Under the pieces are notes generated by a model, which made no database searches, was not told where the DNA came from, and saw only the letters and a program-made list of their open reading frames with translations. A program made the position numbers and the translations under genes. A DNA stretch of 64,000 nucleotides from Syntrophobacterales bacterium (GTDB lineage Bacteria > Desulfobacterota > Syntrophia > Syntrophales > UBA5619). Below are positions 1 through 9,056 of the stretch, piece by piece (the first letter of the stretch is position 1; every line of letters starts with the position of its first letter). The DNA lies in NCBI GenBank assembly GCA_019429105.1, contig JAHYJE010000004.1, forward strand, positions 32,956 to 96,955, given 5' to 3'.

Positions 1-18
1 CCGAAAAGGAGGGTGGTC

Positions 19-1275
19 ATGAAGAATAAATTGTTGTATTTGTTAGCGGTTGTATCTCTTGTATTATGTATGCCGTTTACATCTTTTGCCCAGGGAAAGC
101 CCATTGTCATAGGCGCGCCGCTGGCGACCGCCTTTTTGTATGGCTGGGATGCGGAACGGGGGATCAAGCTCGCCGTTGATGAAATCAATGCCGCCGGCGG
201 CGTGAATGTTGCGGGGCAGAAAAGACCTTTCAAGGTAGAGGTGATTGACACCAGGGATCTGGAACCGAGCGTTCCGGTCGCGGATGCCCTCCTGGCAATG
301 GAGAAACTGATCCTTGACAAGAAGGCGGATTTCATTGTCGGCGGGCCTGTGCGCTCCGAGGCTGCCCTTGCGGCCATGCCGCTGCTCAGCAAGCACAAGA
401 AGGTGAGCATTCTTACGACCGGAGTCCTTACGCCTGCGTACGGGAAAGCGGTGGCGGAAAATTACGACAAGTACAAGTACTGTTTCCGCAATACGAGCCA
501 TGTGCCGGTCATGATGGGTGACTTTATGGCCATCTTGAACGATCTTCAACAGAAACACGGGTTCAATAAAGCCTATATCATGGTGCAGGATGTCGCGCAC
601 GCCAGAGCGGGCGGGGCATTCATGCAGAAAGCCCTTGCCGGAAAAAACTGGGAAGTCGAGATGAAGATCTATCCTACAGGAACCACCGACTATTCCGTGG
701 GACTCATCGACTCCGGCAAGAAGGGCACCCAGGTTCTTTTTCTCTGGATGGATATGCCGGAAAGCGCCGCGCTGCTGCAACAATGGAGCAATATGAAGCT
801 GAAATCACTGCCGATGGGGTTCATGAACGCCGCGGAACAGCCGGGTTTTTGGAAGGCCACCGGCGGCAAGGGCGAATTCATGATTGTTAACCTCGTCAAT
901 GGCGGCAACGCCCCGTCCAATATTACCCCCTGGACCATGAAATTTGTCAATGCCTACACGAAAAAATGGGGCCTGGAGCCGGAGGGTTATGGGACATCCT
1001 CGAGCTACATGGCCGTTTACCAGTTAAAAGACGCCATCGAAAAGGCCAAAACCACCGACTCGGATGCTGTTGTTACTGCCCTGGAAAATCAGGACCTGAT
1101 GGGGGTTTACGGGAGAATGAGATTTGACAAGAAAACCCATCAGATAATCCCCTCCTGGGATCCCAAGGAGGGAGCTGTTACCGGCATTATTCAGTGGCAG
1201 GCCGGAAAGCGCGTGCAGATTTTCCCGCCCAAGGCGGCCGAGGGGAAAATCATGTTTCCGCCCTGGATGAAATAA
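19..1275 (+). CDS. Liv-type ABC transporter substrate-binding protein (cluster 1)
   Basis: Periplasmic receptor that would deliver a branched-chain amino acid or an organic or aromatic acid to the permease encoded just downstream. The protein starts with a Sec signal peptide (basic MKNK, hydrophobic core, cut near SFA-Q at about residue 24). The mature part begins KPIVIGAPLA, followed by GIKLAVDEINAAGG, the usual opening of the Peripla_BP_6 (LivJ) fold. About 418 residues is normal for the family. I chose ATG 19 rather than the in-frame GTG at 13 because AAGGAGG at 5-11 is correctly spaced only for the ATG. It is first in a tight receptor-permease-permease-ATPase-ATPase-ligase row. The ligand is unknown. 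The adjacent acyl-CoA ligase suggests a carboxylic acid rather than an amino acid (inference). Confidence 0.9.
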   Translation: MKNKLLYLLAVVSLVLCMPFTSFAQGKPIVIGAPLATAFLYGWDAERGIKLAVDEINAAGGVNVAGQKRPFKVEVIDTRDLEPSVPVADALLAMEKLILDKKADFIVGGPVRSEAALAAMPLLSKHKKVSILTTGVLTPAYGKAVAENYDKYKYCFRNTSHVPVMMGDFMAILNDLQQKHGFNKAYIMVQDVAHARAGGAFMQKALAGKNWEVEMKIYPTGTTDYSVGLIDSGKKGTQVLFLWMDMPESAALLQQWSNMKLKSLPMGFMNAAEQPGFWKATGGKGEFMIVNLVNGGNAPSNITPWTMKFVNAYTKKWGLEPEGYGTSSSYMAVYQLKDAIEKAKTTDSDAVVTALENQDLMGVYGRMRFDKKTHQIIPSWDPKEGAVTGIIQWQAGKRVQIFPPKAAEGKIMFPPWMK

Positions 1276-1296
1276 CTGAAGAGAATAGAGGCTGAC

Positions 1297-2166
1297 GTGG
1301 AAATAATTGTTTATGGAGTTATAAACAGTGTGATTCTCTCCTTGACGGCTCTGGGGTTTACCCTGGTGTACAGCATTGCCAGGATGCCCAATTTTGCGCA
1401 CGGAGCCCTCTACGTCACAACGGGGTATCTGGCCTGGCTCTTTATGAACAAGTTTGGGTCGCTCCCTTATCCGGTGGCGATTGTGCTTGCCATCGGCATT
1501 ACTGCCGCGATCGGGGCCTTTATGTATAGGTTTATCCTGATCCGGATACGGGGAATGGAGATATCCGAGATTATCGCCACGTATGCGATCGGTCTGGCAA
1601 TTCTGGAAGGACTGAGGTGGGGAGGGTTGAGAGGAATGACTTTCACCCTTCCCCCTTTTATCGCCGGGTCCATGAATATTTTCGGGGTGAGCGTCGATTA
1701 CCAGCGACTGCTGATTGTTGCGGTGGGCATTATTGTCTTCGCTGCCCTCTATCTTTTTACACATTTCAACAGGGTGGGGCTGGCCTTGCGGGGGATAGCC
1801 CAGGACGAAAGGGCCGCCATGATGCTCGGCATTGATTCGGATATGACGGCAATTATCTCGCTGGCGTTGGGGTCGGGCCTGGCCGGTCTTGCGGCAATAA
1901 TGCTTCTGCCTCTGGGAAACATAATCGTGGAGGTCGGCTACAGTGTCCTGATTTTTGCCATTGCCGTGAGCGTAATCGGAGGATTGGGAAGCTGGGGCGG
2001 GACAATTCTCGCGTCCTTCATCATCGGTTTTGCGCAAATCCTTACGGAAGCCTTTCTCTCGTCGCAATACCAGATGGTAGTCGCCCTGCTGGCGATTATT
2101 ATCACTTTGCTCATAAAGCCATCCGGGATATTCGGCAAGCAGAAAGAGCTCGAAGAAAGGGTCTAA
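1297..2166 (+). CDS. livH: Liv-type ABC permease, LivH subunit (cluster 1)
   Basis: Inner-membrane permease of the LivH/BPD_transp_2 family, one half of the channel of the importer fed by the upstream receptor. The protein is almost wholly hydrophobic with about eight predicted membrane segments. It carries the family's early motif NFAHGALY (about residues 31-38) and the late GGLGSWGGTI loop that contacts the ATPases. Length 289 is typical. The start is a GTG, 21 bases after the receptor stop, behind a GAGAATAGAGG ribosome site. Four bases separate it from livM. It is recognised from family motifs and gene order; substrate not determinable. Confidence 0.9.
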   Translation: MEIIVYGVINSVILSLTALGFTLVYSIARMPNFAHGALYVTTGYLAWLFMNKFGSLPYPVAIVLAIGITAAIGAFMYRFILIRIRGMEISEIIATYAIGLAILEGLRWGGLRGMTFTLPPFIAGSMNIFGVSVDYQRLLIVAVGIIVFAALYLFTHFNRVGLALRGIAQDERAAMMLGIDSDMTAIISLALGSGLAGLAAIMLLPLGNIIVEVGYSVLIFAIAVSVIGGLGSWGGTILASFIIGFAQILTEAFLSSQYQMVVALLAIIITLLIKPSGIFGKQKELEERV

Positions 2167-2169
2167 GTT

Positions 2170-3180
2170 ATGGAGATGATGCGGAAGGAAAGGATTGACA
2201 GGGGCGTCCGGGTGAGAACCGCGGGGCTCTATGCGATCTCAACGTGGCGGGAAATGCTCTACTTGATAGGGCCTCCGCTTTTTTTAATAGTCGGGATGAT
2301 AATCCTTCCCATCGTCCTTGAGTTTGCCCCCTACTGGAAAAGGGTCATCAATATTGTGTGCGTTTATGCGCTGCTTGCCCTTGCTTTTGATTTCCTTGCC
2401 AATTTTGTGGGTCTGGTGTGTCTGGGAGGCGCTTTTTTTGTGGGTATCGGCGGTTACCTCTCCGCCATCTTCAATGTTTACTTTCATTTCCCGGTTTATC
2501 TTTCCATCCCGCTTGCGACAATCGGCGGGGCTGCCCTTTCCACGCTGCTGCTGATGCCGGCCCTGCCGCTGCGCGGGGTTTACTTTGCAATTGTTACGCT
2601 GATGTATCCGCTGCTCGCGACCAGGGTGATCGAGGCATTGAACATCTTTGGCGGGACGAACGGCATCATCGGTCTCGACAGCCTTCCCAATGCATATGTT
2701 GAGCACTACCTGATCATCATCGCCACGCTGATCTTCCTCTACGGACTGAGGCGCTTTGTCAATCAGGACATGGGCCTCGTCATCAGGGGGGTCAAGGATA
2801 ACGATCAGGCGGTGCGGGCCTCGGGCATCAGCGTTACCCGGATGAAGGCCTTTGCCGTATTCGTGTCCTCCTTCATGGGATGCTTTGCCGGGGCATACAT
2901 CGCACACATGTATTCCTGGGCAGGCACTTCCCTTTTTGCCCTCGACTTTTCGATTATCCCGATTGCTTCGGTGGTGATCGGCGGCGGCGGCACCCTGCTG
3001 GGCGCAGTTGTCGGCAGCTTCATTCTGGTGCCGGTATCAGAATTACTGCGTAATTTCGGTACATTCAGGATAGTCATATACTGTGTAATCCTCACCGGAT
3101 TCATCGTCTTCAAGAGTGAGGGAATAATGGTTTATGTCATGAGAAAATACCACCAGTTTGAAAGGTGGGTAAAGGTATGA
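2170..3180 (+). CDS. livM: Liv-type ABC permease, LivM subunit (cluster 1)
   Basis: Second permease half of Liv importer 1. About 336 residues with roughly ten hydrophobic segments. An unusually long charged N-terminus (MRKERIDRGVRVRT) precedes the first helix. Family features are FDFLANFVGLVCLGGAFFVGIGGY early, TNGIIGLDSLP in the middle and a VIGGGGTLLGAVVGS coupling loop near the C-terminus. Its TGA overlaps the ATG of livG as ATGA, so the two are probably translationally coupled. Confidence 0.9.
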   Translation: MEMMRKERIDRGVRVRTAGLYAISTWREMLYLIGPPLFLIVGMIILPIVLEFAPYWKRVINIVCVYALLALAFDFLANFVGLVCLGGAFFVGIGGYLSAIFNVYFHFPVYLSIPLATIGGAALSTLLLMPALPLRGVYFAIVTLMYPLLATRVIEALNIFGGTNGIIGLDSLPNAYVEHYLIIIATLIFLYGLRRFVNQDMGLVIRGVKDNDQAVRASGISVTRMKAFAVFVSSFMGCFAGAYIAHMYSWAGTSLFALDFSIIPIASVVIGGGGTLLGAVVGSFILVPVSELLRNFGTFRIVIYCVILTGFIVFKSEGIMVYVMRKYHQFERWVKV

Positions 3181-3944
3181 GCGACGAAATAATCCTTTCT
3201 GTTCAGGGCATAAGCAAGAACTTCGGCGGTCTCAAGGCGCTCGTGGATGTGGGCTTTGAGATTAAACGGGGTGAGGTTTACGGCATTATCGGGCCGAACG
3301 GTTCGGGAAAAACCACACTGATTAACTGCATCACCGGTTTTATCAAGCCTGATGCCGGGCGGGTATTGTTCAAAGGAAAAAATATTACCAAGTGGGCGCC
3401 CCACAAGATCGCCCACATCGGCATCAGCCGGACGTTTCAGATCATGCGACCCTATTACAGCCTCCCGGCCTACAAGAACCTGATCATTCCCCTCTGGTCG
3501 CCGCGCGCCAAGACCGTGGGCGGATGGCGGGGCGGGGGAAAACACGGAGATCGGGATACGGTGGCGATCGATATCCTCGAAGAGATCGGTTTCGAGCGGG
3601 ATTCGCGGGTTCCTTACAAAATCGCCTCCACGCTGCCAACCGGATATCAAAAGCGGCTGGAGTTGGCGCGGTGCATTGCGATGCGGCCGGAGATCATTTT
3701 CTGCGACGAGGTGTTTTCCGGATTGAGCATGAGCGAAATCGCCGGCATGCTCCCCTTGATCGAAAAGATGAAGGAAGAGGGGATTACCCTGATCATGGTT
3801 GAGCACCGGCTCCGGGAGTTGTTCCGGGTGGCCGACCGGGTCATGGCCCTGAACTTCGGGGAAAAGATTGCGGAAGGTGAATCGGGCGTTGTTATCGAAA
3901 ACAAGAAGGTCAAAGAAGCCTATCTTGGCAAAGAAGAGGTATAG
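3177..3944 (+). CDS. livG: Liv-type ABC ATPase, LivG subunit (cluster 1), atypical signature motif
   Basis: Cytoplasmic ATPase energising importer 1. Walker A is GPNGSGKT (about residues 39-46), the Q-loop lies in SRTFQIMRP, Walker B is IIFCDE and the H-loop is MVEH. The ABC signature normally read as LSGGQ is here LPTGYQK, a clear departure that may weaken or reshape the active site; the LivG of cluster 3 also departs. I use ATG 3177, which overlaps the livM stop (ATGA), rather than the GTG 12 bases upstream. Length 255 is normal. Confidence 0.9.
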   Translation: MSDEIILSVQGISKNFGGLKALVDVGFEIKRGEVYGIIGPNGSGKTTLINCITGFIKPDAGRVLFKGKNITKWAPHKIAHIGISRTFQIMRPYYSLPAYKNLIIPLWSPRAKTVGGWRGGGKHGDRDTVAIDILEEIGFERDSRVPYKIASTLPTGYQKRLELARCIAMRPEIIFCDEVFSGLSMSEIAGMLPLIEKMKEEGITLIMVEHRLRELFRVADRVMALNFGEKIAEGESGVVIENKKVKEAYLGKEEV

Positions 3945-3950
3945 CGGACT

Positions 3951-4697
3951 ATGCTTGAAGCAAGCGGGATGATGATTTTTTATGAAAACATGATTGCCCT
4001 TAATAACGTCAGCATTGACGCCCCGGACGGCAAAATCATCGGCATCTTCGGCTCGAACAGCGCCGGCAAAAGCGCGCTGATGTATTTTCTCTCCGGGATC
4101 ATTCTCGACATCAAGAAAAAAGAGGAGATGCGAGGGGGAGAGCGCATCTCGGTCTATGGGAAATTAACCCTGAACGGGGAGGATGTCTCTCATCTCAAAC
4201 CGCATCTGCGGGCCAAAAAGGGGATAGTCCTGTGCCCGGAGAGAAGGAGAATATTCCCCGAGAGTTCCGTCCTGGAAAATCTGAAGATCGGCGCGTATCT
4301 TTCAAAAAAGCAGGATACGAAAGACAATCTTGAATATGTGCTGAATCTTTTTCCCCGTCTCAAGGATCATCTCAACAGGCAGGGGGGGTTTTTAAGCGGC
4401 GGGGAGCAGCAGATGCTGGCCATCGGCAGGGCTCTCATGGCAAATCCCACCGTCCTGCTTTTGGATGAACCACTGCTGGGTTTGAGTCCGGCTTATATGG
4501 ATATCGTCATCAGCGGGACGAAGGCGATCCGCGATACAAAGGGCATTACCATTATCATTACCGAGCAATACGCCCGTCCGGTTATTCCCATCATCGACAA
4601 TGGGTACATTCTCGAGAACGGCTCCAGTGTGCTGCAAGGCACAGGCGCGGAACTCCTCGATAATCCGGACGTAAAATCAGCCTATTTTGGTGTTTGA
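3951..4697 (+). CDS. livF: Liv-type ABC ATPase, LivF subunit (cluster 1)
   Basis: Second ATPase of importer 1. Walker A is the variant GSNSAGKS (about residues 33-40), the signature LSGGEQQM is intact, and Walker B is VLLLDEPLLGL. The switch residue after Walker B is Gln (IITEQY), as is usual in LivF. The insert around IKKKEEMRGGERISVYGK after Walker A is longer than in the other two LivF copies here. It lies six bases after livG and overlaps the possible upstream start of the next gene. Confidence 0.88.
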   Translation: MLEASGMMIFYENMIALNNVSIDAPDGKIIGIFGSNSAGKSALMYFLSGIILDIKKKEEMRGGERISVYGKLTLNGEDVSHLKPHLRAKKGIVLCPERRRIFPESSVLENLKIGAYLSKKQDTKDNLEYVLNLFPRLKDHLNRQGGFLSGGEQQMLAIGRALMANPTVLLLDEPLLGLSPAYMDIVISGTKAIRDTKGITIIITEQYARPVIPIIDNGYILENGSSVLQGTGAELLDNPDVKSAYFGV

Positions 4698-4708
4698 GGG
4701 GAAAATCC

Positions 4709-6361
4709 ATGGATAATTTTGCAAGCCAGTTAGCCTTCTCGCGTTTTTACGAAATCTGCCGGAAGCATCCTGGCAACACTGCCCTTATCTACCTGGGAAA
4801 ACGATTTTCTTACAGTTTGTTGGAGAGAATGGTCGATCAATTTGCCAGGGGTCTTTCTGCCCTCGGGGTCAAAAAGGGCGATAAGGTGATGCTCTATATA
4901 TCAAATTGTCCCCAGTGGATAATCGCCAACTACGCCATAAACAAGATCGGGGCGATCACCGTTCCCGTTTCCCCCATTTATACCGCCTTCGAAATCAAAT
5001 ACATGATGCTCGATGCGGGGATAGAATCCGTCATCTGCTTAGATACCAACTTCGGATATGTGAAAGATGTAATGGAAGGGGCCGGGCTGAAGCGCGTCAT
5101 CGTTACGAACCTGGTCGATCTGGTTCCCTGGTGGAAGAAGATGGTAGGCCATCTGTTAGACAAGATTCCGATGGGCGCCGTGGAAAAAGGGGAAAAGATT
5201 TATTTTTTTAACGACATCATGAAGAAGGACTGGCCCCCGCCGCCGGAGGTTGCCATCGATCCGATGCAAGACCTTTCTTATATCATGTACACAGGCGGCA
5301 CGACGGGATTTCCGAAGGGCGTTCTGGGGAACCACAGCGGCGAGGTTTCGTACATAAATGACATTATGGAGGATGTCGCCAGCGGTTTCATCGAGGAGGG
5401 AACAGATGTGGTGCTCATGGTAAACCCCCTCTTTCATATCATGGCCAAGGGGTTTGCCATGGCCTTTGGCCTGAATTTCGGCAATACGGTTGTGCTGATG
5501 CCGCTCCCCGAGGTCGATGCGATCCTGTCCGCCATAGAGCATTACAAGGTGCGCTGCATGCTGGGGGTGCCCGCCCTCTACCGCATGATCCTGGAAAATG
5601 ACAGGATTGATCAATACGATTTAAGTTCCTTGAGGTACTGCTACTGCGGCGGGGATGTCCTGCCCCAGGAAGTCTTTCGGACCTGGCAGGAAAAATACGG
5701 CATCCCCCTCTACCAGGTGTACGGTTCAACCGAGATAGGACATGTAAGCTACAGCCCCCTGGACAAACAGCCGTCGCCCACGACCATCGGCAAGACGCTG
5801 AAGACCAGGAAATCGATCGTTGTCGATCGGACGACGCTCTCTCCTCTGCCGGTGGGCGAACTTGGTGAATTGCTTGTTACGTCGTTATACCCGATAAAGG
5901 AATATTTGAACAAGCCGGAAGAGACAAAGTACTCCTACATCGAGATAGACGGAGAAATCTACTATCGAACGGGCGATTATGTGAAAAGAACCGAGTCCGG
6001 GGAACTGGAGTTCATTGAAAGAACCGCGGACATCATCAAATATAAGGCTTACCGGGTTTCGGCCTCGGAGATCGAAGCGGCGCTTCAGGACCATCCGACC
6101 GTGATGGGGGCCTGCGTGGTCGGAGTGCCCGATCCGAAGGTGGGCGAACGGATCAAGGCGATCGTGGTTTTGAAGGAAGACGCCAAGGGAATAGGCAGCT
6201 CCGAACTTCTCAGGTGGTGCCACGAAAGGCTTGCCCCCTACAAGATTCCGCAATACATTGAGTTTCGGGATATGCTCCCCAAATCCAAGGTCGGCAAGCT
6301 GCTCCGGCGGGAAATCCGGGATGAAGAAAAGCGCAAACTCGAGAAGGAGAAAAAGCAGTAA
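4709..6361 (+). CDS. AMP-forming acyl-CoA ligase
   Basis: Adenylate-forming enzyme that activates a carboxylic acid to its CoA thioester at the cost of ATP to AMP. Motifs in order: phosphate loop YTGGTTGFPKG (about residues 198-208), VYGSTEIGH adenine-binding loop, YRTGDYVKR hinge region and the C-terminal catalytic lysine in PKSKVGKLLRRE. Length 550 is normal. ATG 4709 has GAGGGGA seven bases upstream, whereas the in-frame TTG at 4694 overlaps livF and lacks a site. Being last in the Liv operon suggests the imported ligand is an acid that is activated on entry; fatty, aromatic or dicarboxylic substrates cannot be told apart here. A strong terminator follows directly. Confidence 0.9.
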   Translation: MDNFASQLAFSRFYEICRKHPGNTALIYLGKRFSYSLLERMVDQFARGLSALGVKKGDKVMLYISNCPQWIIANYAINKIGAITVPVSPIYTAFEIKYMMLDAGIESVICLDTNFGYVKDVMEGAGLKRVIVTNLVDLVPWWKKMVGHLLDKIPMGAVEKGEKIYFFNDIMKKDWPPPPEVAIDPMQDLSYIMYTGGTTGFPKGVLGNHSGEVSYINDIMEDVASGFIEEGTDVVLMVNPLFHIMAKGFAMAFGLNFGNTVVLMPLPEVDAILSAIEHYKVRCMLGVPALYRMILENDRIDQYDLSSLRYCYCGGDVLPQEVFRTWQEKYGIPLYQVYGSTEIGHVSYSPLDKQPSPTTIGKTLKTRKSIVVDRTTLSPLPVGELGELLVTSLYPIKEYLNKPEETKYSYIEIDGEIYYRTGDYVKRTESGELEFIERTADIIKYKAYRVSASEIEAALQDHPTVMGACVVGVPDPKVGERIKAIVVLKEDAKGIGSSELLRWCHERLAPYKIPQYIEFRDMLPKSKVGKLLRREIRDEEKRKLEKEKKQ

Positions 6362-6414
6362 AAAAGGGGACAGGCTGGTTTTTGAAAAATGAAAACCAGC
6401 CTGTCCCCTTTTTT
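6362..6414. terminator. bidirectional terminator between the acyl-CoA ligase and metK
   Basis: A near-perfect inverted repeat, AAAAGGGGACAGGCTGGTTTT, recurs as its reverse complement around a 9-base loop and ends in T-runs on both strands. It sits between two convergent genes and can stop both. Confidence 0.9.
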
Positions 6415-6415
6415 G

Positions 6416-7597
6416 TTATTTCCCGCGCGCTTCCTTCTGCAGTTTCTTGACCATGTCGGTTTTCTCCCACGGATAGTTATCCATGAAGAGCGTCTTCGGA
6501 ATCCGGCGGTAGGTTTCGCTGTTGAGAAGATCAAACCGCCCGATCATCCCGGCCGGGGTGAGGTCAAAGAGCTTGTCCACCATTTCCTCAAGCCTTCTGT
6601 CGCCTGTTTTGGCCGTCCCGAAGCTGTCGATGTAAACGGAAAAAGGCTGGGCGACGCCGATGGCGTAGGAGAGCTGCACGGAGCATTTTGTGGCCAACCC
6701 CGCGGCGACGATGTTTTTGGCGACATGCCGGGCGCCGAAGGCGGCCGAGCAATCCACCTTTTCCGGAGTTTTATTGACAACCGCGCCCCCTCCGAGCTGG
6801 GCGCCCGGATACCCGCCATAGGCCTGCACCACAAGCTTGCGGCCGGTTATTCCGGAGTCTGCCGCGCTGCATGAGTTTATCGCCTGCCATTCCCCGGTAG
6901 GATTGAACATGAATTCGGTGTTTTTATCCACATATCCTCCCATGGCAGCAAAGGCGATCTTCCGGGCCTTTTTTTCCACCAGTTCTCTTTTGCCTTTCAC
7001 AAAGCGATAGTCAATGGCATTCGACATGAGCACCTTGGCCAGACGCAGGGGTTTGCACGTTTTGTCGTCATATTCTACCGAGACCTGCCCCTTGCCGTCC
7101 GGGGCAAAGATGGGATCGCCGCAGTCTTCGAAGGCCCTCATCATTTTGGTGGCAAGGACATAAGGCAGCGGGAGCAGCTCCGGCGTTTCGTCACAGGCAA
7201 ATCCGTACATGATTCCCTGATCGCCCGCCCCGATCTCCCTGTATTTTCCGGAATCGGCGCGGGTGCCCATGTTGATGTCCGGGGACTGGGGGATAATGGC
7301 GTTCAGAACGCCAATGGAGCTGCCGTTCAGGCCGACGGCGATATCGTTGTATCCGATGCTGAGAACGGTTTCCCGAACGATCTTGTCAAGGTCGATCCAG
7401 GCCCTGGTGCTGACCTCCCCGCCGACGACGCAAAGCCCCTTGCCGAGGAAGACCTCGATGCCGCAGTGGGGCATATTGTTGATGTCCATCCCGAATTCTT
7501 TTTCCTGCTCAAGGATGGTGGCGATGACGTGCGCGGCGATCGTATCCGCAACGATATCCGGATGTCCAATCTTGATGCTTTCCGATGTTATCTGCAT
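6416..7597 (-). CDS. metK: S-adenosylmethionine synthetase, divergent form
   Basis: Makes S-adenosylmethionine from methionine and ATP in the cytosol. Recognised by GHPDIVAD near the N-terminus (ATP/metal site), the central GAGDQGIMYGFACDE box, and TGRKLVVQAYGG followed by GGGAVVNKTPEKVD and SAAFGARHVAKNIVAAGLA. Length 393 is typical. It is diverged: the usual PHGDAGLTGRK stretch reads SAADSGITGRK, and GYPGAQLGGGA replaces the common ARHGGGAFSG. ATG 7597 has AAAGGAG upstream. The leader carries a hairpin-T-run terminator and a SAM-II-like fold, so product feedback on transcription is likely. Confidence 0.92.
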   Translation of the reverse strand: MQITSESIKIGHPDIVADTIAAHVIATILEQEKEFGMDINNMPHCGIEVFLGKGLCVVGGEVSTRAWIDLDKIVRETVLSIGYNDIAVGLNGSSIGVLNAIIPQSPDINMGTRADSGKYREIGAGDQGIMYGFACDETPELLPLPYVLATKMMRAFEDCGDPIFAPDGKGQVSVEYDDKTCKPLRLAKVLMSNAIDYRFVKGKRELVEKKARKIAFAAMGGYVDKNTEFMFNPTGEWQAINSCSAADSGITGRKLVVQAYGGYPGAQLGGGAVVNKTPEKVDCSAAFGARHVAKNIVAAGLATKCSVQLSYAIGVAQPFSVYIDSFGTAKTGDRRLEEMVDKLFDLTPAGMIGRFDLLNSETYRRIPKTLFMDNYPWEKTDMVKKLQKEARGK

Positions 7598-7633
7598 TTT
7601 GTCTCCTTTTTTAAGTTTAGTTTTCCCAAAACG

Positions 7634-7720
7634 AAAAAACCCGCGCCAGAGCGCGGGTTATAATTCACATGCACTTTAGCACATTTATATAGCGGAGCAA
7701 TTGACGTAAATTCCCGCTTC
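7634..7720 (-). promoter_or_regulatory. candidate SAM-II-like riboswitch with intrinsic terminator, metK leader
   Basis: Read on the minus strand, the metK leader holds a GCGG/CCGC stem enclosing GAATTTACGTCAATTGCT, then ATAAATGTGCTAAAG, then a GC-rich hairpin (arms 7638-7646 and 7651-7659) followed by six T. The order stem, GA(A)TTTA and TTGC loop, AUAAAU and GCUAAA matches my memory of the SAM-II aptamer (metX leaders), and AAUUUAC in the loop could pair with GUGAAUU downstream as a pseudoknot. The downstream hairpin is a clear attenuator. The terminator is seen directly; the aptamer class is inferred from motif resemblance and from the gene controlled. Confidence 0.5.
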
Positions 7721-7796
7721 CGGCGCGGTGAATACGTCACGAAAAATAAAAAGTCAAGGAAAATATCAGTGACGTTCAAAAAAAGAAAATTTTTGC

Positions 7797-7824
7797 TTGA
7801 CTTTCCACACCCGGGACATACAAT
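7797..7824 (+). promoter_or_regulatory. sigma-70-type promoter for TRAP operon 1 receptor
   Basis: TTGACT, 16 bases, TACAAT, followed by a leader of about 70 bases to the receptor start. It resembles the promoter at 48895 in both boxes and in a CCCGGG-containing spacer. Confidence 0.55.
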
Positions 7825-7902
7825 ATGGACATTCTTTTGCTGTGGCAAGTGAGCCACGGCATAACAAAGCGACCATCAAACATAAATTGGGGAGGAGCAG
7901 AA

Positions 7903-9027
7903 ATGGAGCAAGAAAAGAAGATTGTTCAGGGAAGACGTTCGTTTTTAAAGAAAGCCGGGGCGGGAATCGCCGCAGGGGCAGGAATCGCCGCAGGGATTGG
8001 GGTTGGGGCGCCGTTTGCCCATGCGCAGACGACAATCCGCTGGCGCCTTGCGTCGAGTTTCCCGAAGGCGCTGGATGCCCTCTTTCGACCGGCTGAGGAG
8101 TTTGCCAAGATAGTCGGCGAGATGTCCGGCGGGAAGTTTACGATAACCGCCCATCAGGCCGGGGAGCTGCTTCCCGCCTTTGGCGTTGTTGACGGCGTGC
8201 AGAACGGGACGGTGGAATGTTGCCACACCGCTCCCTACTATTTTTTCGGCAAGGATGAAACATTTGCCATGGGCACCGCGATTCCCTTTGGCCTGAACTC
8301 CCGCCAGATGACCGCCTGGATGTTTGAGGGCAACGGCCTGAAGCTGATGCGGGAATTTTACAAAAGCTACAACATCATCAACTTCCCGATGGGCAACACC
8401 GGGGCGCAGATGGGCGGATGGTACCGTAAGGAAGTAAAATCGCTAAAGGATTTGAAGGGTTTGAAGATGAGAACGGCAGGCATTGCCGGCACCGTTATGC
8501 AGCGGCTGGGCATGGTGACCGTGAGCATGCCCGGAGGCGAGATTTACACATCCCTGGAAAAGGGCACTATCGACGCTGTCGAGTTTGTCGGGCCCTATGA
8601 CGACCTGAAACTCGGTTTTTACAAGGTGGCGCCCAATTATTACTATCCCGGCTGGTGGGAAGGCGGGGCGGCGACGGATTTGTACGTCAATGCGAAGGCG
8701 TTTGAGGCGCTTCCGGCGGAGTACAAGGCGATAATCGAAGCGGCCGCAGCACGTTCGCATGTGATAATGCAGGCCATATACGATGTAAAGAATCCGGAGG
8801 CCCTGAAAAAACTGGTGGCCGGCGGCGCCAAGCTGCACCGTTTCTCGAAAGATATCATGGATGCCGCGTTCAAGGAGTCGATGGCCCTCTACAGCGAGCT
8901 TTCCGCCAAGAACCCCCGCTGGAAGAAGGTTTACGATGATTACAGCCAGTTCCGATCGGACTCGAACATGTGGTTCCGGTTCGCCGAAGCCGGGTTCGAC
9001 GATTTCATGCATACCCAGAAACTGTAG
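7903..9027 (+). CDS. TRAP transporter substrate-binding protein, Tat-exported (TakP-like)
   Basis: Periplasmic receptor (DctP family) of a TRAP importer. The N-terminus carries a twin-arginine signal, GRRSFLKKAG, then an Ala/Gly-rich core repeated as AGAGIAAGAGIAAGIGVGAP, so it is probably exported folded by Tat. The body has the DctP pattern (WRLASSFPK, AEEFAKIVGEMSGGKF, the central LKGLKMRTAGIAG with the ligand-binding Arg, and GTIDAVEFVGPYDD). This subgroup includes receptors for 2-oxo acids. ATG 7903 has GGGGAGGA seven bases upstream; an ATG 78 bases earlier lacks one. Its membrane partners lie convergently at 9241-11635. Confidence 0.9.
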   Translation: MEQEKKIVQGRRSFLKKAGAGIAAGAGIAAGIGVGAPFAHAQTTIRWRLASSFPKALDALFRPAEEFAKIVGEMSGGKFTITAHQAGELLPAFGVVDGVQNGTVECCHTAPYYFFGKDETFAMGTAIPFGLNSRQMTAWMFEGNGLKLMREFYKSYNIINFPMGNTGAQMGGWYRKEVKSLKDLKGLKMRTAGIAGTVMQRLGMVTVSMPGGEIYTSLEKGTIDAVEFVGPYDDLKLGFYKVAPNYYYPGWWEGGAATDLYVNAKAFEALPAEYKAIIEAAAARSHVIMQAIYDVKNPEALKKLVAGGAKLHRFSKDIMDAAFKESMALYSELSAKNPRWKKVYDDYSQFRSDSNMWFRFAEAGFDDFMHTQKL

Positions 9028-9056
9028 CGGAAAGCTACTGTTTTCTGGTGAACAAT

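Noticed and set aside
1024..2067. 347-codon minus-strand open frame across the receptor and livH of cluster 1
   Set aside because: Crosses two real genes on the other strand and is rich in His, Asn, Gln and Arg, typical of an antisense artefact.
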